Source: Mucilaginibacter sp.
GTDB lineage: Bacteria; Bacteroidota; Bacteroidia; Sphingobacteriales; Sphingobacteriaceae
Reading direction: 5' to 3'
Length of the DNA stretch: 64,000 nt
NCBI RefSeq assembly: GCF_025362475.1
Contig: NZ_JANYGH010000061.1
Coordinates: forward strand, 18,703-82,702
A model generated the notes under the pieces. That model had not been told where the DNA came from. It saw only the letters and a program-made list of their open reading frames with translations, and did no database searches. The position numbers and the translations under genes are program-made. Shown here in pieces: positions 24,865 to 33,812 of the stretch. The number at the start of each line of letters is the position of its first letter. The first letter of the stretch is position 1.

Positions 24865-26046
24865 ATGAAAAAGCAGCACAATTGGAGCGTTTTAATAGGT
24901 GCCGCTTTCCTGATGGCATCTTCAGCTATAGGTCCTGGTTTTTTAACACAAACCGCTGTATTTACTGCGCAGTTAGGTGCCAGCTTTGGTTTTGTGATAT
25001 TGCTTTCGGTGGTGCTGGATGCTATTGCCCAGTTAAATATCTGGCGTATTATTACGGTAGCTGATAAGCCTGCGCAGGATATTGCTAATCAGCTTTTGCC
25101 TGGTCTGGGGTATTTTATTTCGTTCCTTGTGTTTTTGGGTGGTATGGCCTTCAATATCGGTAATATTGCCGGGGCTGGGTTGGGCCTTAATGTTTTGTTT
25201 GGTGTAAGCGTTGGGCAGGGTGCCGTGATGAGCGCTATTGTGGCCATTGGCATATTTATCTATAAAGAATCAGGCAAGGCCATGGATTTGTTTGCCAAAT
25301 GCATGGGCTGCCTAAAAATTGTGTTGGCACTATATGTTGCCTATATCAGTAACCCACCATTGGCTGAAGCAGCAGCCCGAGCGGTAAATCCTTCCCAATT
25401 TAGCTTTACTGCGGTGCTCACCATTGTTGGCGGCACTGTTGGCGGCTACATTACTTTTGCCGGGGCACACCGCTTGCTGGATGCTGGGATAACCGGTCAG
25501 CAAAACCTGCCTGCAGTTAATCGGGGAGCCTTAAGCGCTATCGGGTTAGCGTCGCTCATGCGGCTGTTGTTGTTTAGCGCTGCTTTGGGTGTAATTACTG
25601 CCGGAGGCAAGCTTGATCCGGCTAATCCGGCGGCTTCTATATTTCAACTTGCCGCCGGCCAGGTTGGTTATAAACTTTTCGGGGTGATCATCTGGGCTGC
25701 GGGGATATCTTCCGTCGTGGGCTCGGCTTATACTTCAGTTTCGTTTATCAGAAGTTTTAGCCCATTGATTTTAAAATGGAACCGTAAAATCATTATAGCC
25801 TTCATTATCGTATCCTGCTGTATTTTTCTGGCGATAGGCAAACCTGTGAAAATACTACTCATAGTTGGAGCAATTAATGGCTTTATACTGCCCATTGCTT
25901 TGGGCGTGATGCTAATTGCCGCTTACCGGTCAAAGATCATAGCATCATACAAACAACCTTTATGGCTTACTATTTTAGGCGTGCTGGTTGTTGGCACCAT
26001 GACCTGGATGAGCATAGGCGCCATTACACAAATGTTAGGACACTGA
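24865..26046 (+). CDS. NRAMP-related membrane transporter lacking the metal-binding motif (YcsG-like)
   Basis: A 393-residue integral membrane protein with about eleven predicted helices and an NRAMP-like start (SVLIGAAFLMASSAIGPGFLTQTAVFTAQLGASFGFVILLSVVLDAIAQLNIWRI). In true Mn/Fe transporters the first helix carries DPGN, which ligates the metal. Here the position reads TQTAVFT, and no MPH motif appears in the helix-6 region (TAVLTIVGGTVGGYITFAGAHRLLDAG). Metal transport is therefore unlikely. It follows pxpA with no spacing, and a similar YcsG protein lies next to the YcsF/KipIA genes in Bacillus, so uptake of 5-oxoproline or a related amino-acid derivative is a reasonable inference. Confidence 0.85.
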   Translation: MKKQHNWSVLIGAAFLMASSAIGPGFLTQTAVFTAQLGASFGFVILLSVVLDAIAQLNIWRIITVADKPAQDIANQLLPGLGYFISFLVFLGGMAFNIGNIAGAGLGLNVLFGVSVGQGAVMSAIVAIGIFIYKESGKAMDLFAKCMGCLKIVLALYVAYISNPPLAEAAARAVNPSQFSFTAVLTIVGGTVGGYITFAGAHRLLDAGITGQQNLPAVNRGALSAIGLASLMRLLLFSAALGVITAGGKLDPANPAASIFQLAAGQVGYKLFGVIIWAAGISSVVGSAYTSVSFIRSFSPLILKWNRKIIIAFIIVSCCIFLAIGKPVKILLIVGAINGFILPIALGVMLIAAYRSKIIASYKQPLWLTILGVLVVGTMTWMSIGAITQMLGH

Positions 26047-26053
26047 TAAATAT

Positions 26054-28630
26054 ATGAGATTAACTAAACTAATATTATTCCTGTTGATTATAAATGCCGT
26101 TGCAATGGCCCAGCAAAAAGTTAAACCTGTGCCTGTGGAGGCCGGGGTTTCCTACCAATTGGCGCAGTACAGGCATTCGGTAATAAGCGATATCCTTTAT
26201 CGCATCAGCTTAAAAGTACCGGCTGCACGAAATGAGCGGATTACCGGCGACATCGGTATTCAATTTATACTGAAATCCGTAGATCAACCGCTACAAATTG
26301 ACTTTAAGCAGGATGCTGGCAATGTTAAACTGATTCAGTTGATAGATCATACCACCATTCCGATTATCGTGGAAAAGGAGCATATCATTATTGATAAAAA
26401 ATACCTGCGTATTGGGGAAAACATGATTATGATTACGTTTAGTGCAGGTGATGCCTCGCTGAATCGCAACGACGATTATTTATATAGTCTTTCCGTTCCC
26501 GACCGTGCCCGTACCATATTCCCTTGCTTCGATCAGCCCAGCTTAAAGGCTAAGTTTTTACTGACACTTGGTGTGACTAAAGATTGGCAGGTGTTGGCAA
26601 ATGGCATAAAGCAAACCGAGCCGGCACCCGAAGAACATGATGGCCAGGTAAAGTATTTTTTTAGTACTACGGATAAGCTACCCACCTATCTGTTCTCGTT
26701 CACTGCCGGAAAATACGCCGACGTCAAGCAAATGATAGGGAACCGTGAAGCCGAATTCCTGCATCGTGAAACTGATTCCGCCAAAATTAAATTAAATTCT
26801 GATTCCATATTCACAGCTCATCAGGATGCCATTAGCTTTTTGGAAAACTGGACGGGGATACCTTATCCATTTCAAAAGATAGGCTTTGTGGCCATACCCG
26901 ATTTTCAGTTTGGCGGAATGGAACATCCAGGCGAGGTACAATATAAGGCATCCAGCTTGTTTTTAGATGAAGGCGCTACCAAAGATCAACTCATCGCGCG
27001 GTCTAATTTGATCTCGCACGAAACAGCCCATATGTGGTTTGGCGATATGGTGACCATGGAATGGTTCAACGACGTTTGGATGAAGGAAGTGTTTGCCAAC
27101 TTTATGGCCGATAAGGTGACCGAAAAACTTATGGGGACCGAAACGTTTAACCTTAAATTTTTGCAGGATCATTATCCGGCAGCCTATGGGGTTGACCGGA
27201 CCCCGGGGGCTAATCCAATACGGCAGCAACTGGATAATTTACAGGACGCGGGTTCGCTTTACGGCAATATTATCTATCATAAAGCACCCATTATGATGCG
27301 GCAGCTGGAAAGCCTGATGGGTAAAGATAATTTCCAAAAAGGTATACGCGAATACCTGAAAAAATACGCCTACGGTAATGCTACCTGGCCTGAACTGATC
27401 GCCATCCTGAGCAAATACAGCACTACTAACCTGTATACCTGGAACAACGTTTGGGTAAACCAGCCAGGCCGGCCGGTGTTTGATTTTAAAGTGAATTATA
27501 GCGGGAATAAAATCAGGAGTTTAATCATCAGCCAACATCCTGAAGTAGGGGCGCAACGCATATGGCCACAGGTTTTTAATATCACCCTGGTTTATCCTGA
27601 TCATAGCAAAACTATTCCGGTAAACATGAATGCGCGGCAAATTGTACTGAACGCCGCTGCAGGTTTGGCAAAGCCCTCGTTCATCTTATTTAATTCCGAT
27701 GGGGTGGGCTATGGTCTGTTCCCAACAGACAGGACCATGACCAGCAGCTGTTTTAATTTGGAAAGCCCCTTGCAGCGGGCATCGGCTTATATTAACGCTT
27801 TTGAGAATATGCTGGCCGGTCGTGTTTTTAAACCGGTTGAATTATTAAAACTTTACCTGCACGGCATCGGCATCGAAAAAAATGAGATGAACCTGCGCCT
27901 GCTTACCGGCTATGTTACCAGCGTTTACTGGACGTTTACTTTGCCCGAAAAGCGGACTGCTTTAAGCATGGCTGTTGAACAAGCTTTATGGACTTCTATG
28001 GAGCAACAGAAAGCGCCAAACAATAAAAAGATACTGTTTGGCGCCTACCAAAACGTTTATTTAAGTTCTGAAGCTAAAAGCCGTATCTACCAGATATGGT
28101 TAACCCAAAAGCCTCCGGCCGGCATTAAACTGGCCGAAGATGATTATACCGCTATGGCGCTTTCCATTGCCCTGAAAAGCGATACAGTTACTTCGGTATT
28201 GAAACAGCAGCAAGCCAGGATAAGTAACGCTGAGCGCAAAAACAGGCTTGCGTTCCTGATGCCCGCCCTGTCCCTGAGCGAGCAGGAGCGCGACGGTTTT
28301 TTTAGCAGCCTTGCGGATCGTAAAAATAGGGCAAAAGAAGCCTGGGTAACAACCGCGCTAAGCTATCTAAATCACCCGTTAAGGCAAAAACCATCTATAA
28401 AATACCTCCGCAAAAGCCTGGAACTGGTTGAAGAAATTCAGCGGACTGGTGACGTGTTTTTTCCGCAATCGTGGCTGGGCGCGGTCTTTGGTAACTATCA
28501 AACTAAGGAGGCTTATCAGATTGTCGGCGATTTTCTGAAACAGCATCCCGATTATAACCCTAAATTAAAAGCTAAAATACTGCAGGCTATTGATAACCTG
28601 CAGCGGGCACAACAAATGCTAAAACGCTGA
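26054..28630 (+). CDS. Secreted M1-family aminopeptidase
   Basis: An 858-residue zinc aminopeptidase. Residues 1-19 form a signal peptide (LTKLILFLLIINAVAMAQ). The M1 landmarks are all present: PCFDQPSLKAKFLL early in the protein, the exopeptidase motif GGMEHPG (E290), and the zinc site HETAH at 322-326 followed by E345, the HExxH-18-E pattern. The C-terminal third (after about residue 590) is the helical ERAP1-like domain. It would remove N-terminal residues from peptides in the periplasm. It lies 7 bases after the transporter gene, so peptide breakdown and 5-oxoproline use may be joined in one operon. Confidence 0.93.
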   Translation: MRLTKLILFLLIINAVAMAQQKVKPVPVEAGVSYQLAQYRHSVISDILYRISLKVPAARNERITGDIGIQFILKSVDQPLQIDFKQDAGNVKLIQLIDHTTIPIIVEKEHIIIDKKYLRIGENMIMITFSAGDASLNRNDDYLYSLSVPDRARTIFPCFDQPSLKAKFLLTLGVTKDWQVLANGIKQTEPAPEEHDGQVKYFFSTTDKLPTYLFSFTAGKYADVKQMIGNREAEFLHRETDSAKIKLNSDSIFTAHQDAISFLENWTGIPYPFQKIGFVAIPDFQFGGMEHPGEVQYKASSLFLDEGATKDQLIARSNLISHETAHMWFGDMVTMEWFNDVWMKEVFANFMADKVTEKLMGTETFNLKFLQDHYPAAYGVDRTPGANPIRQQLDNLQDAGSLYGNIIYHKAPIMMRQLESLMGKDNFQKGIREYLKKYAYGNATWPELIAILSKYSTTNLYTWNNVWVNQPGRPVFDFKVNYSGNKIRSLIISQHPEVGAQRIWPQVFNITLVYPDHSKTIPVNMNARQIVLNAAAGLAKPSFILFNSDGVGYGLFPTDRTMTSSCFNLESPLQRASAYINAFENMLAGRVFKPVELLKLYLHGIGIEKNEMNLRLLTGYVTSVYWTFTLPEKRTALSMAVEQALWTSMEQQKAPNNKKILFGAYQNVYLSSEAKSRIYQIWLTQKPPAGIKLAEDDYTAMALSIALKSDTVTSVLKQQQARISNAERKNRLAFLMPALSLSEQERDGFFSSLADRKNRAKEAWVTTALSYLNHPLRQKPSIKYLRKSLELVEEIQRTGDVFFPQSWLGAVFGNYQTKEAYQIVGDFLKQHPDYNPKLKAKILQAIDNLQRAQQMLKR

Positions 28631-28752
28631 TCGAATTTAAAGAATTTGAACCTGGGCGGCATCAAATCGCAAATTTCAGGAACACAGGGATAGGATAAAA
28701 ATATTTTATAGCTTAATACCTGCGTACTGTTTTACTACTTATCTTTAATCAA

Positions 28753-29052
28753 ATGGAAGAAACAGGGAAAACTTTAACGGAATTTAACGCGTCATTAAAT
28801 TTAGAACAGCCTATTGGTGAGTTGTCTGCGCAGTTGAAAAGTCTCTGGTATGATGGTAAAGGTGATTGGCGTAAAGCGCATGAACTGGTTGATCAGTTGA
28901 ATGATCCGGCATCGGCGTGGGTTCATGCTTACCTGCACCGTAAAGAAGGTGACATAGGGAACGCTGATTACTGGTATCGCAGAGCAGGGAAAATTCGCCC
29001 AGACCAGTCTTTGAAAGCGGAATGGGAGCAATTAGTGTTACAATTTCTTTGA
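28753..29052 (+). CDS. Conserved small protein of unknown function
   Basis: A 99-residue soluble protein. The pattern SLWYDGKGDWRKAHELVDQLNDPASAWVHAYLHRKEGDIGNADYWYRRAGK is one I recognise from many short proteins in Bacteroidota and Proteobacteria, where it is uncharacterised; it looks like a small TPR-like helical fold. No signal peptide or catalytic motif is evident. It has a 122-base gap before it and stands alone. After its stop, 29053-29275 holds only short unconvincing frames. Confidence 0.8.
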   Translation: MEETGKTLTEFNASLNLEQPIGELSAQLKSLWYDGKGDWRKAHELVDQLNDPASAWVHAYLHRKEGDIGNADYWYRRAGKIRPDQSLKAEWEQLVLQFL

Positions 29053-29275
29053 CAGGGGGCGTTTACCGGGTAGATGCTGAAAAAAGCGATGGCGGATGGT
29101 ACAGCCTGCAAGAAAGCAAACAGGCAGGCCTTTGTGCTGCAAGCCAAAATGATACCCGCTGCTTCCGACAGGGAAAACGTAAAGTGGAGACAATCAGGAA
29201 AACATAGATAAAGATTTTTGTTACCAGGTTTTATCGGGATGCTGTAATTATGGATTTAAATTTGAGACGACGGTA

Positions 29276-30481
29276 CTATTTTTTCAAGCGAACGGTAAAC
29301 GTTGAGCCTTCACGGTAAGTAGAACTAACGGTAATTGTACTATTTAAAAGATAAAGCAGGTCTTTAACGGTTGATAATCCAATACCTGAACCAGAATTGT
29401 TAAAACGATCCTTAGTTTTTAATGTGAAATTATTGGTAAATATTTTTTCCAAATATTCTTCGGGAATACCCGATCCATTGTCTTCTACTTCCAGCTGGTA
29501 AAATTCATCAGTGTCAGCGAATCGGACTTTGATCACACATTTATTTTTGTCATTATAGCGAATAGCATTACTTAATAAGTTGATCAGTATTTGCTCAAAG
29601 GCGATAATAGAAAAGTATACCTTATGCGTAGCTATAGGCAAATCGATCTGTACATTATCCGGAACAACCAATAGGCTTAACAACCTGTTCACCAAAACTT
29701 TTAACTCAAATTCTCGTTTTTTTTTCAATAGTAAAGCCGGGTTTTTAGAATAGGCCATCATCTCATCAACCAAAGTAAGCAGGTTATCTGTAGCCGAGAT
29801 ATTCATATTCACTAATCGCAGGCAGCCATCATTTTGTATTATTTCCTGGCGCCCTCGTAAAGCTTGTGAAGTCAGTTTAATACTGCTCAACGGATTTTTA
29901 ATGTCGTGGGCAGCCATTGAAGCAAACTTTTGTATCAACACATTTGCATTCATTAATTCCTGGTTCATTTTTTCAAGCGTCGTAACTTTTCTACGCAGCT
30001 CAATTTTATCCACAACCTGTTTAGCCAGCGCTTTTAACGCATCAATTTGCGCCTCACTGAAATCATGCGTTTCTTGATCCAGCACACAAAGGGTGCCTAA
30101 CGCAAATCCATCCTCATTTATTAAAGGAACGCCTGCGTAGAAGGTAACTTTGGCTTCAGACACTACAGGATTGGTAGCAAAACGCTCATCAACCGAGGCG
30201 TCGGGAACAATCAGTACATCTTCCTGGGAGGCGATGGTGTAGGTACAAAAAGATAAATCTCTGAAATTTTCTGAAAGGTCAGTACCGATATGCGATTTAA
30301 ACCACTGCCGTTTATCATCAATAAAGGTAATAAGGGAAATAGGTGTGTGGCAGATCGCTGACGCTATGGAAGCAATGACATCAAAATCTTTTTCTTCACC
30401 ACTATCCATGATGTGATAGGATTGTAAAGCAATTAACCTTTCAGTTTCATTCTCGGGAAGAGGTAATGTTTTTATAGCCAT
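29276..30481 (-). CDS. GAF-domain sensor histidine kinase
   Basis: A 401-residue soluble kinase. A GAF domain spans about residues 10-160 (ERLIALQSYHIMDSGEEKDFDVIASIASAICHTPISLITFIDDKRQWFKS...FYAGVPLINEDGFALGTLCVLD). A coiled linker is followed by the HisKA helix with the phosphorylated histidine in MAAHDIKNPLSSIKLTS, and an ATPase domain with N-box INLLSNAIRYND, G1 DNGSGIP and G2 GSGIGLSTVKDLL. No membrane segment is seen. I chose the ATG at 30481 over the longer frame to 30535, because a good -7 promoter box lies at 30499-30506, inside the longer frame. It is divergent from another kinase with only the remains of a receiver gene between. Confidence 0.9.
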   Translation of the reverse strand: MAIKTLPLPENETERLIALQSYHIMDSGEEKDFDVIASIASAICHTPISLITFIDDKRQWFKSHIGTDLSENFRDLSFCTYTIASQEDVLIVPDASVDERFATNPVVSEAKVTFYAGVPLINEDGFALGTLCVLDQETHDFSEAQIDALKALAKQVVDKIELRRKVTTLEKMNQELMNANVLIQKFASMAAHDIKNPLSSIKLTSQALRGRQEIIQNDGCLRLVNMNISATDNLLTLVDEMMAYSKNPALLLKKKREFELKVLVNRLLSLLVVPDNVQIDLPIATHKVYFSIIAFEQILINLLSNAIRYNDKNKCVIKVRFADTDEFYQLEVEDNGSGIPEEYLEKIFTNNFTLKTKDRFNNSGSGIGLSTVKDLLYLLNSTITVSSTYREGSTFTVRLKK

Positions 30482-30498
30482 CGTTGGTGTAAACAAAA

Positions 30499-30506
30499 CA
30501 AATATA
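30499..30506 (-). promoter_or_regulatory. -7 promoter box of the GAF histidine kinase
   Basis: On the minus strand this reads TATATTTG, an exact match to the Bacteroidota -7 consensus TAnnTTTG, 17 bases before the ATG at 30481. No clear TTTG -33 box was seen at the usual spacing. It argues for the shorter start of the kinase. Confidence 0.5.
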
Positions 30507-30567
30507 TGCTTTAATAAATCCTTAACGGTCACCATCAGGTAACAAGGCTGCTAATAGACAGCATCGT

Positions 30568-30780
30568 ATTAAACTATGTAATAATAAAGGCCTTATATCT
30601 ACGGACAAAGGAACACTAATCATAAATAATTTTAAACCTCATCTCGTTCTTATTGATGTTAAATTGGTTGATATGTATGGATAGTTGATTTTCAGGAAGT
30701 TAAATAAAAACGTTAAAAACCGATACATCCCAGTGATTATTGTTTCCGCAACACATGATTTAGCTTACAATAGCCCGATT
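30568..30780 (+). pseudogene. Degenerate response-regulator receiver domain
   Basis: A plus-strand frame reads TDKGTLIINNFKPHLVLIDVKLVDMYG, a stop (TAG at 30682-30684), then LIFRKLNKNVKNRYIPVIIVSATHDLAYN and a second stop (30781). This follows the receiver-domain pattern: the phospho-acceptor aspartate in LVLIDV, the glycine of 'DxxG', then 'LK.n....IPVIivSA..d'. The same frame stays open upstream to about 30541. The domain is too short and carries internal stops, so it is a relic. It sits between two divergent histidine kinases and could have been the partner of one of them. Confidence 0.68.
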
Positions 30781-30962
30781 TAAAGCGCAGTTTTAGTTAC
30801 TTCTCTATTAATCTGGTTTAATTAATTGTATTAATCACAAGTCTGATTTCTAAATAAATTTAATTTTTTGCTATAATTTAACGTCAGTTCCGTTTCTGGC
30901 CGCTCAAAACAAATTGTAGTATTTTTCCGTTCTTAAATTTATTTTTCATTTTGAACTAGATT

Positions 30963-33356
30963 ATGCCCGAACCATCAGATAAAAATAAACAAAGAGAACA
31001 GGCCGTTGCAGCTAGTGAAGATCGCCTGCTGGCATTGGTTGCCGCAACTTCCGACGTCATTTACACCCTGAGCCCGGATTGGGCCGTGATGCATGAGTTG
31101 GATGGTCGAGGCTTTCTAAAAGACGCCCATGAGCCGGTAAGGGATTGGAAATCCCGGAATATCTACCCGGACGATTTGGGCATGGTCAACGCTGCTATTA
31201 ACGCTTCAATAGCGGGCAAAAAAATATTCGAACTGGAACATCGGGTTATTAGGGCAGACGGCACACCAGGCTGGACTTTTTCTCGTGCCGTACCCATCCT
31301 TGACAAAAAAGGCGAGATCATCGAATGGTTTGGTGTAGCCAGCGACATCACGGAGCGCAAAAAGGCGGAGGAGGCATTAGCGGTAACACGGGAGCGGTCT
31401 GAACAACAAAGAAGGACCTTTGAGACTATTACTTCCAATACACCTGACCTTATGTATGTATTCGGTTTGGATTACCGCTTTACTTATGCGAATAGTGCTT
31501 TATTAGATATGTGGGGTAAATCCTGGGAAAACTCAATTGGTAAAAGCCTGCTGGAAAATGGTTATGAGCCCTGGCATGCCCAAATGCACGAACGGGAAAT
31601 AGACCAGGTCCGGGCTACCAAAAAATCTGTTCGTGGTGAGGTGTCCTTCCCTCACGCGGTACTTGGCCGCCGTGTTTACGATTATATATTAACCCCGGTA
31701 CTTAATGCGCAGGGCGAGGTAGAAGCCGTAGCCGGGACAACGCGGGATGTTACGGAACGTAAGCGATCAGAAGAAATGCTTGGACAGGCCTCCGAAGAGT
31801 TACAAGCCATTAACGAAGAAATAGTAGCGGTTAATGAAGAACAAGCAGCTTCCAACGAAGAGCTAACTGCCACTAACAATGAATTGGCGCTGGTGAACGA
31901 GCAGTTACAGGAAGCCAGGCAAAAGTTCGAAGAAAGCCAGGTGGCGCTGCGCTTAGCGCTCGACGCAGCGAATTTCGGCACCTGGTTTATCCATTCCGAA
32001 ACGCGGCAGTTCGTCACAGATGCCCGGCTTAAAGAACTGTTTGGTTATTATCCGGATGAAAGCCTTACTATAGAACAGGCCTTGGCGCAAATCACCGATG
32101 AATACCGCAGTGTTGTCGCCTCAAAATTGGAAAATGCAATCTATAATAATGGCGACTATGATGTTACCTACCCCGTGGTAGGCCTACACGACAATCGGTT
32201 AAGATGGCTTCGTGCTGTTGGTAATCTTAAAGTTGACCCGTCCGGAACCTTTTCCGCGTTTACGGGAGTGGTCATGGATATTACAGAACAACAGCTGGCG
32301 GCGCAAAAGATTGAAGCAAGCGAAAAACATTTTCGTTACCTGGCCGACTTGGTGCCTGCAAAGATCAGCAATGCGCTTCCCAGTGGAGAAGTTACCTTTT
32401 TTAATAAACAATGGCTTGACTATGCCGGTATGAGTTTCGAGAACCTGCGCGATTTTGGGTATCAAGCAATGATGCACCCTGACGAGATTCCAGGTTTTCA
32501 GGCACAGCTGGGTGAGGCCGCCGCTAAAGGTGTGGCGCTGGAAAGTGAAATACGCTTCAAAGACATGAACGGCAATTACCGCTGGCACCTGAATATCGCT
32601 TCACCGATATTGAACGAAAATGGCGACATTACGATGTGGGTCGTCTCAACTATAGATATCCAGCGTATTAAAGAAGAAGATCAGCGCAAAAGTGATTTCA
32701 TCGGGATGGTTAGCCACGAGTTAAAAACACCGCTTACTTCACTTAACGGTTATCTTCAGATGCTGCAGCTTAAGGCCAAAAAGGCAGAAGATAGCCTTGC
32801 CAAGGGCGCACTGGAACAGTCTTTAAAACAGGTTAAGCGAATGACGACTATGATCAATGGCTTTTTAAATGTATCCAGGTTAGAATCAGGCAAGATCTAT
32901 ATCGAAAAGCAACAGTTTGATATGGCGGACTTAATTAAAGAAATGGCCGAAGAAACGAAACCTCTTTATATAGGTCATGAATTTATATTTTACCCGGTGG
33001 AATCAACGATGGTTAATGCCGACCGTGATAAAATAGGGCAGGTGATCAATAACTTTATCAGTAATGCTGTTAAATATTCCAGGAATGGTACCTCTATTCA
33101 GATTGCCGGTGTACAGGTGGATGGTTTTTTCCGGGTAAGCGTAAGTGATGAAGGTATGGGCATTGATAAACGGGACATGCCCCGGCTTTTTGAACGTTAT
33201 TACAGGGTTAATAACAATAACAATATTTCAGGTTTTGGAATAGGTTTATACTTGAGCGCGGAAATCATCGAACGGCATCAGGGCAAGATCTGGGCGGAAA
33301 GCGAGCCCGGCAAAGGTTCTACATTTTATTTTAGCCTGCCTCTGGCACTTCGGTAG
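30963..33356 (+). CDS. Multi-PAS hybrid-free sensor histidine kinase
   Basis: A 797-residue soluble kinase with no membrane helix. Four PAS regions follow one another: about 15-135 (ending FGVASDITERKKAEEAL), 150-270 (ending VAGTTRDVTERKRSEEM), 328-450 (ending FTGVVMDITEQQLAAQKI) and 455-575 (ending WVVSTIDIQRIKEED). A glutamate/asparagine-rich coiled coil (about 270-325, with repeats like EEIVAVNEEQAASNEEL) lies between the second and third. HisKA has its histidine in GMVSHELKTPLTSLNGY. The ATPase domain shows NNFISNAVKYS, DEGMGID and GFGIGLYLSAEII. No response regulator is adjacent except the relic upstream, so the partner is unknown. Confidence 0.93.
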   Translation: MPEPSDKNKQREQAVAASEDRLLALVAATSDVIYTLSPDWAVMHELDGRGFLKDAHEPVRDWKSRNIYPDDLGMVNAAINASIAGKKIFELEHRVIRADGTPGWTFSRAVPILDKKGEIIEWFGVASDITERKKAEEALAVTRERSEQQRRTFETITSNTPDLMYVFGLDYRFTYANSALLDMWGKSWENSIGKSLLENGYEPWHAQMHEREIDQVRATKKSVRGEVSFPHAVLGRRVYDYILTPVLNAQGEVEAVAGTTRDVTERKRSEEMLGQASEELQAINEEIVAVNEEQAASNEELTATNNELALVNEQLQEARQKFEESQVALRLALDAANFGTWFIHSETRQFVTDARLKELFGYYPDESLTIEQALAQITDEYRSVVASKLENAIYNNGDYDVTYPVVGLHDNRLRWLRAVGNLKVDPSGTFSAFTGVVMDITEQQLAAQKIEASEKHFRYLADLVPAKISNALPSGEVTFFNKQWLDYAGMSFENLRDFGYQAMMHPDEIPGFQAQLGEAAAKGVALESEIRFKDMNGNYRWHLNIASPILNENGDITMWVVSTIDIQRIKEEDQRKSDFIGMVSHELKTPLTSLNGYLQMLQLKAKKAEDSLAKGALEQSLKQVKRMTTMINGFLNVSRLESGKIYIEKQQFDMADLIKEMAEETKPLYIGHEFIFYPVESTMVNADRDKIGQVINNFISNAVKYSRNGTSIQIAGVQVDGFFRVSVSDEGMGIDKRDMPRLFERYYRVNNNNNISGFGIGLYLSAEIIERHQGKIWAESEPGKGSTFYFSLPLALR

Positions 33357-33361
33357 CTATC

Positions 33362-33577
33362 GGCACCAACAACCGGATCGAACAGGTAAAGGAGATTAAT
33401 TTTCGGCATTCTATAGGCTTGCTATATTCTGCCTTTACCTACTATCTTGAATTCAAAGTCAATTGTGATGAATATAAAGTGATAGGCCTGGCGTTATGTG
33501 GCGAACCATTGTATGCCGATGTAATTTTCAAACACCTCGTGGATTTGAGTTATATTCTTTTCTTTTGGCTTTTATAG
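33362..33577 (+). pseudogene. Internal fragment of a NodU/CmcH-type carbamoyltransferase
   Basis: A 71-codon frame, with no start of its own, reads NRIEQVKEINFRHSIGLLYSAFTYYLEFKVNCDEYKVIGLALCGEPLYADVI before drifting. In carbamoyltransferases of the NodU/CmcH family the same part reads 'PHSLGlLYsafTyylGFkvNsGEYKvMGLApYGeP.Y.d.I', so the match is continuous over about 50 residues. Several invariant positions have changed (P to R, G to E, SG to CD, M to I, PY to LC), which fits relaxed selection. It starts 5 bases after the kinase stop codon. The rest of the gene is not present, and 33578-33771 shows nothing recognisable. Confidence 0.75.
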
Positions 33578-33771
33578 TCTCGTATCACTACCTCAATTAA
33601 TGTCAGGTTGCTTTCAGCAATACAACATCAATGGTTGTAATCTCCCCCTCTTAACCCTTCTTTCAGGCCCGACGAAATAGGGGTGAAGGGAAGGGGCCCG
33701 CTCCGATAAACTGGAACCGGCGGGTGAGTTTTAACCTCGGTTAGTTTACACCATATTTTGATATGTTTATA

Positions 33772-33779
33772 TATCTTTG
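33772..33779 (+). promoter_or_regulatory. -7 promoter box of the SusR-type regulator
   Basis: TATCTTTG, an exact match to TAnnTTTG, 33 bases before the ATG of the regulator at 33813. A -33 box at standard spacing is not obvious; a TTTA at 33745-33748 is the nearest candidate. Confidence 0.5.
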
Positions 33780-33812
33780 GAGCTACGTGTCCAATTATTC
33801 CCTTAAACTTAA

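Noticed and set aside
24865..26046. Annotation as Mn/Fe NRAMP transporter
   Set aside because: The metal-binding DPGN and the MPH motif are missing, so the usual family label would mislead.
29053..29275. Short plus-strand frames after the small conserved gene (61 codons from 29022, about 45 codons near 29073)
   Set aside because: Both overlap each other in different frames, one overlaps the preceding gene, and neither resembles a known protein.
31800..31940. Glu/Asn-rich repeats in the PAS kinase as a DNA repeat array
   Set aside because: They encode a heptad-like coiled coil between PAS domains and are explained by the protein.
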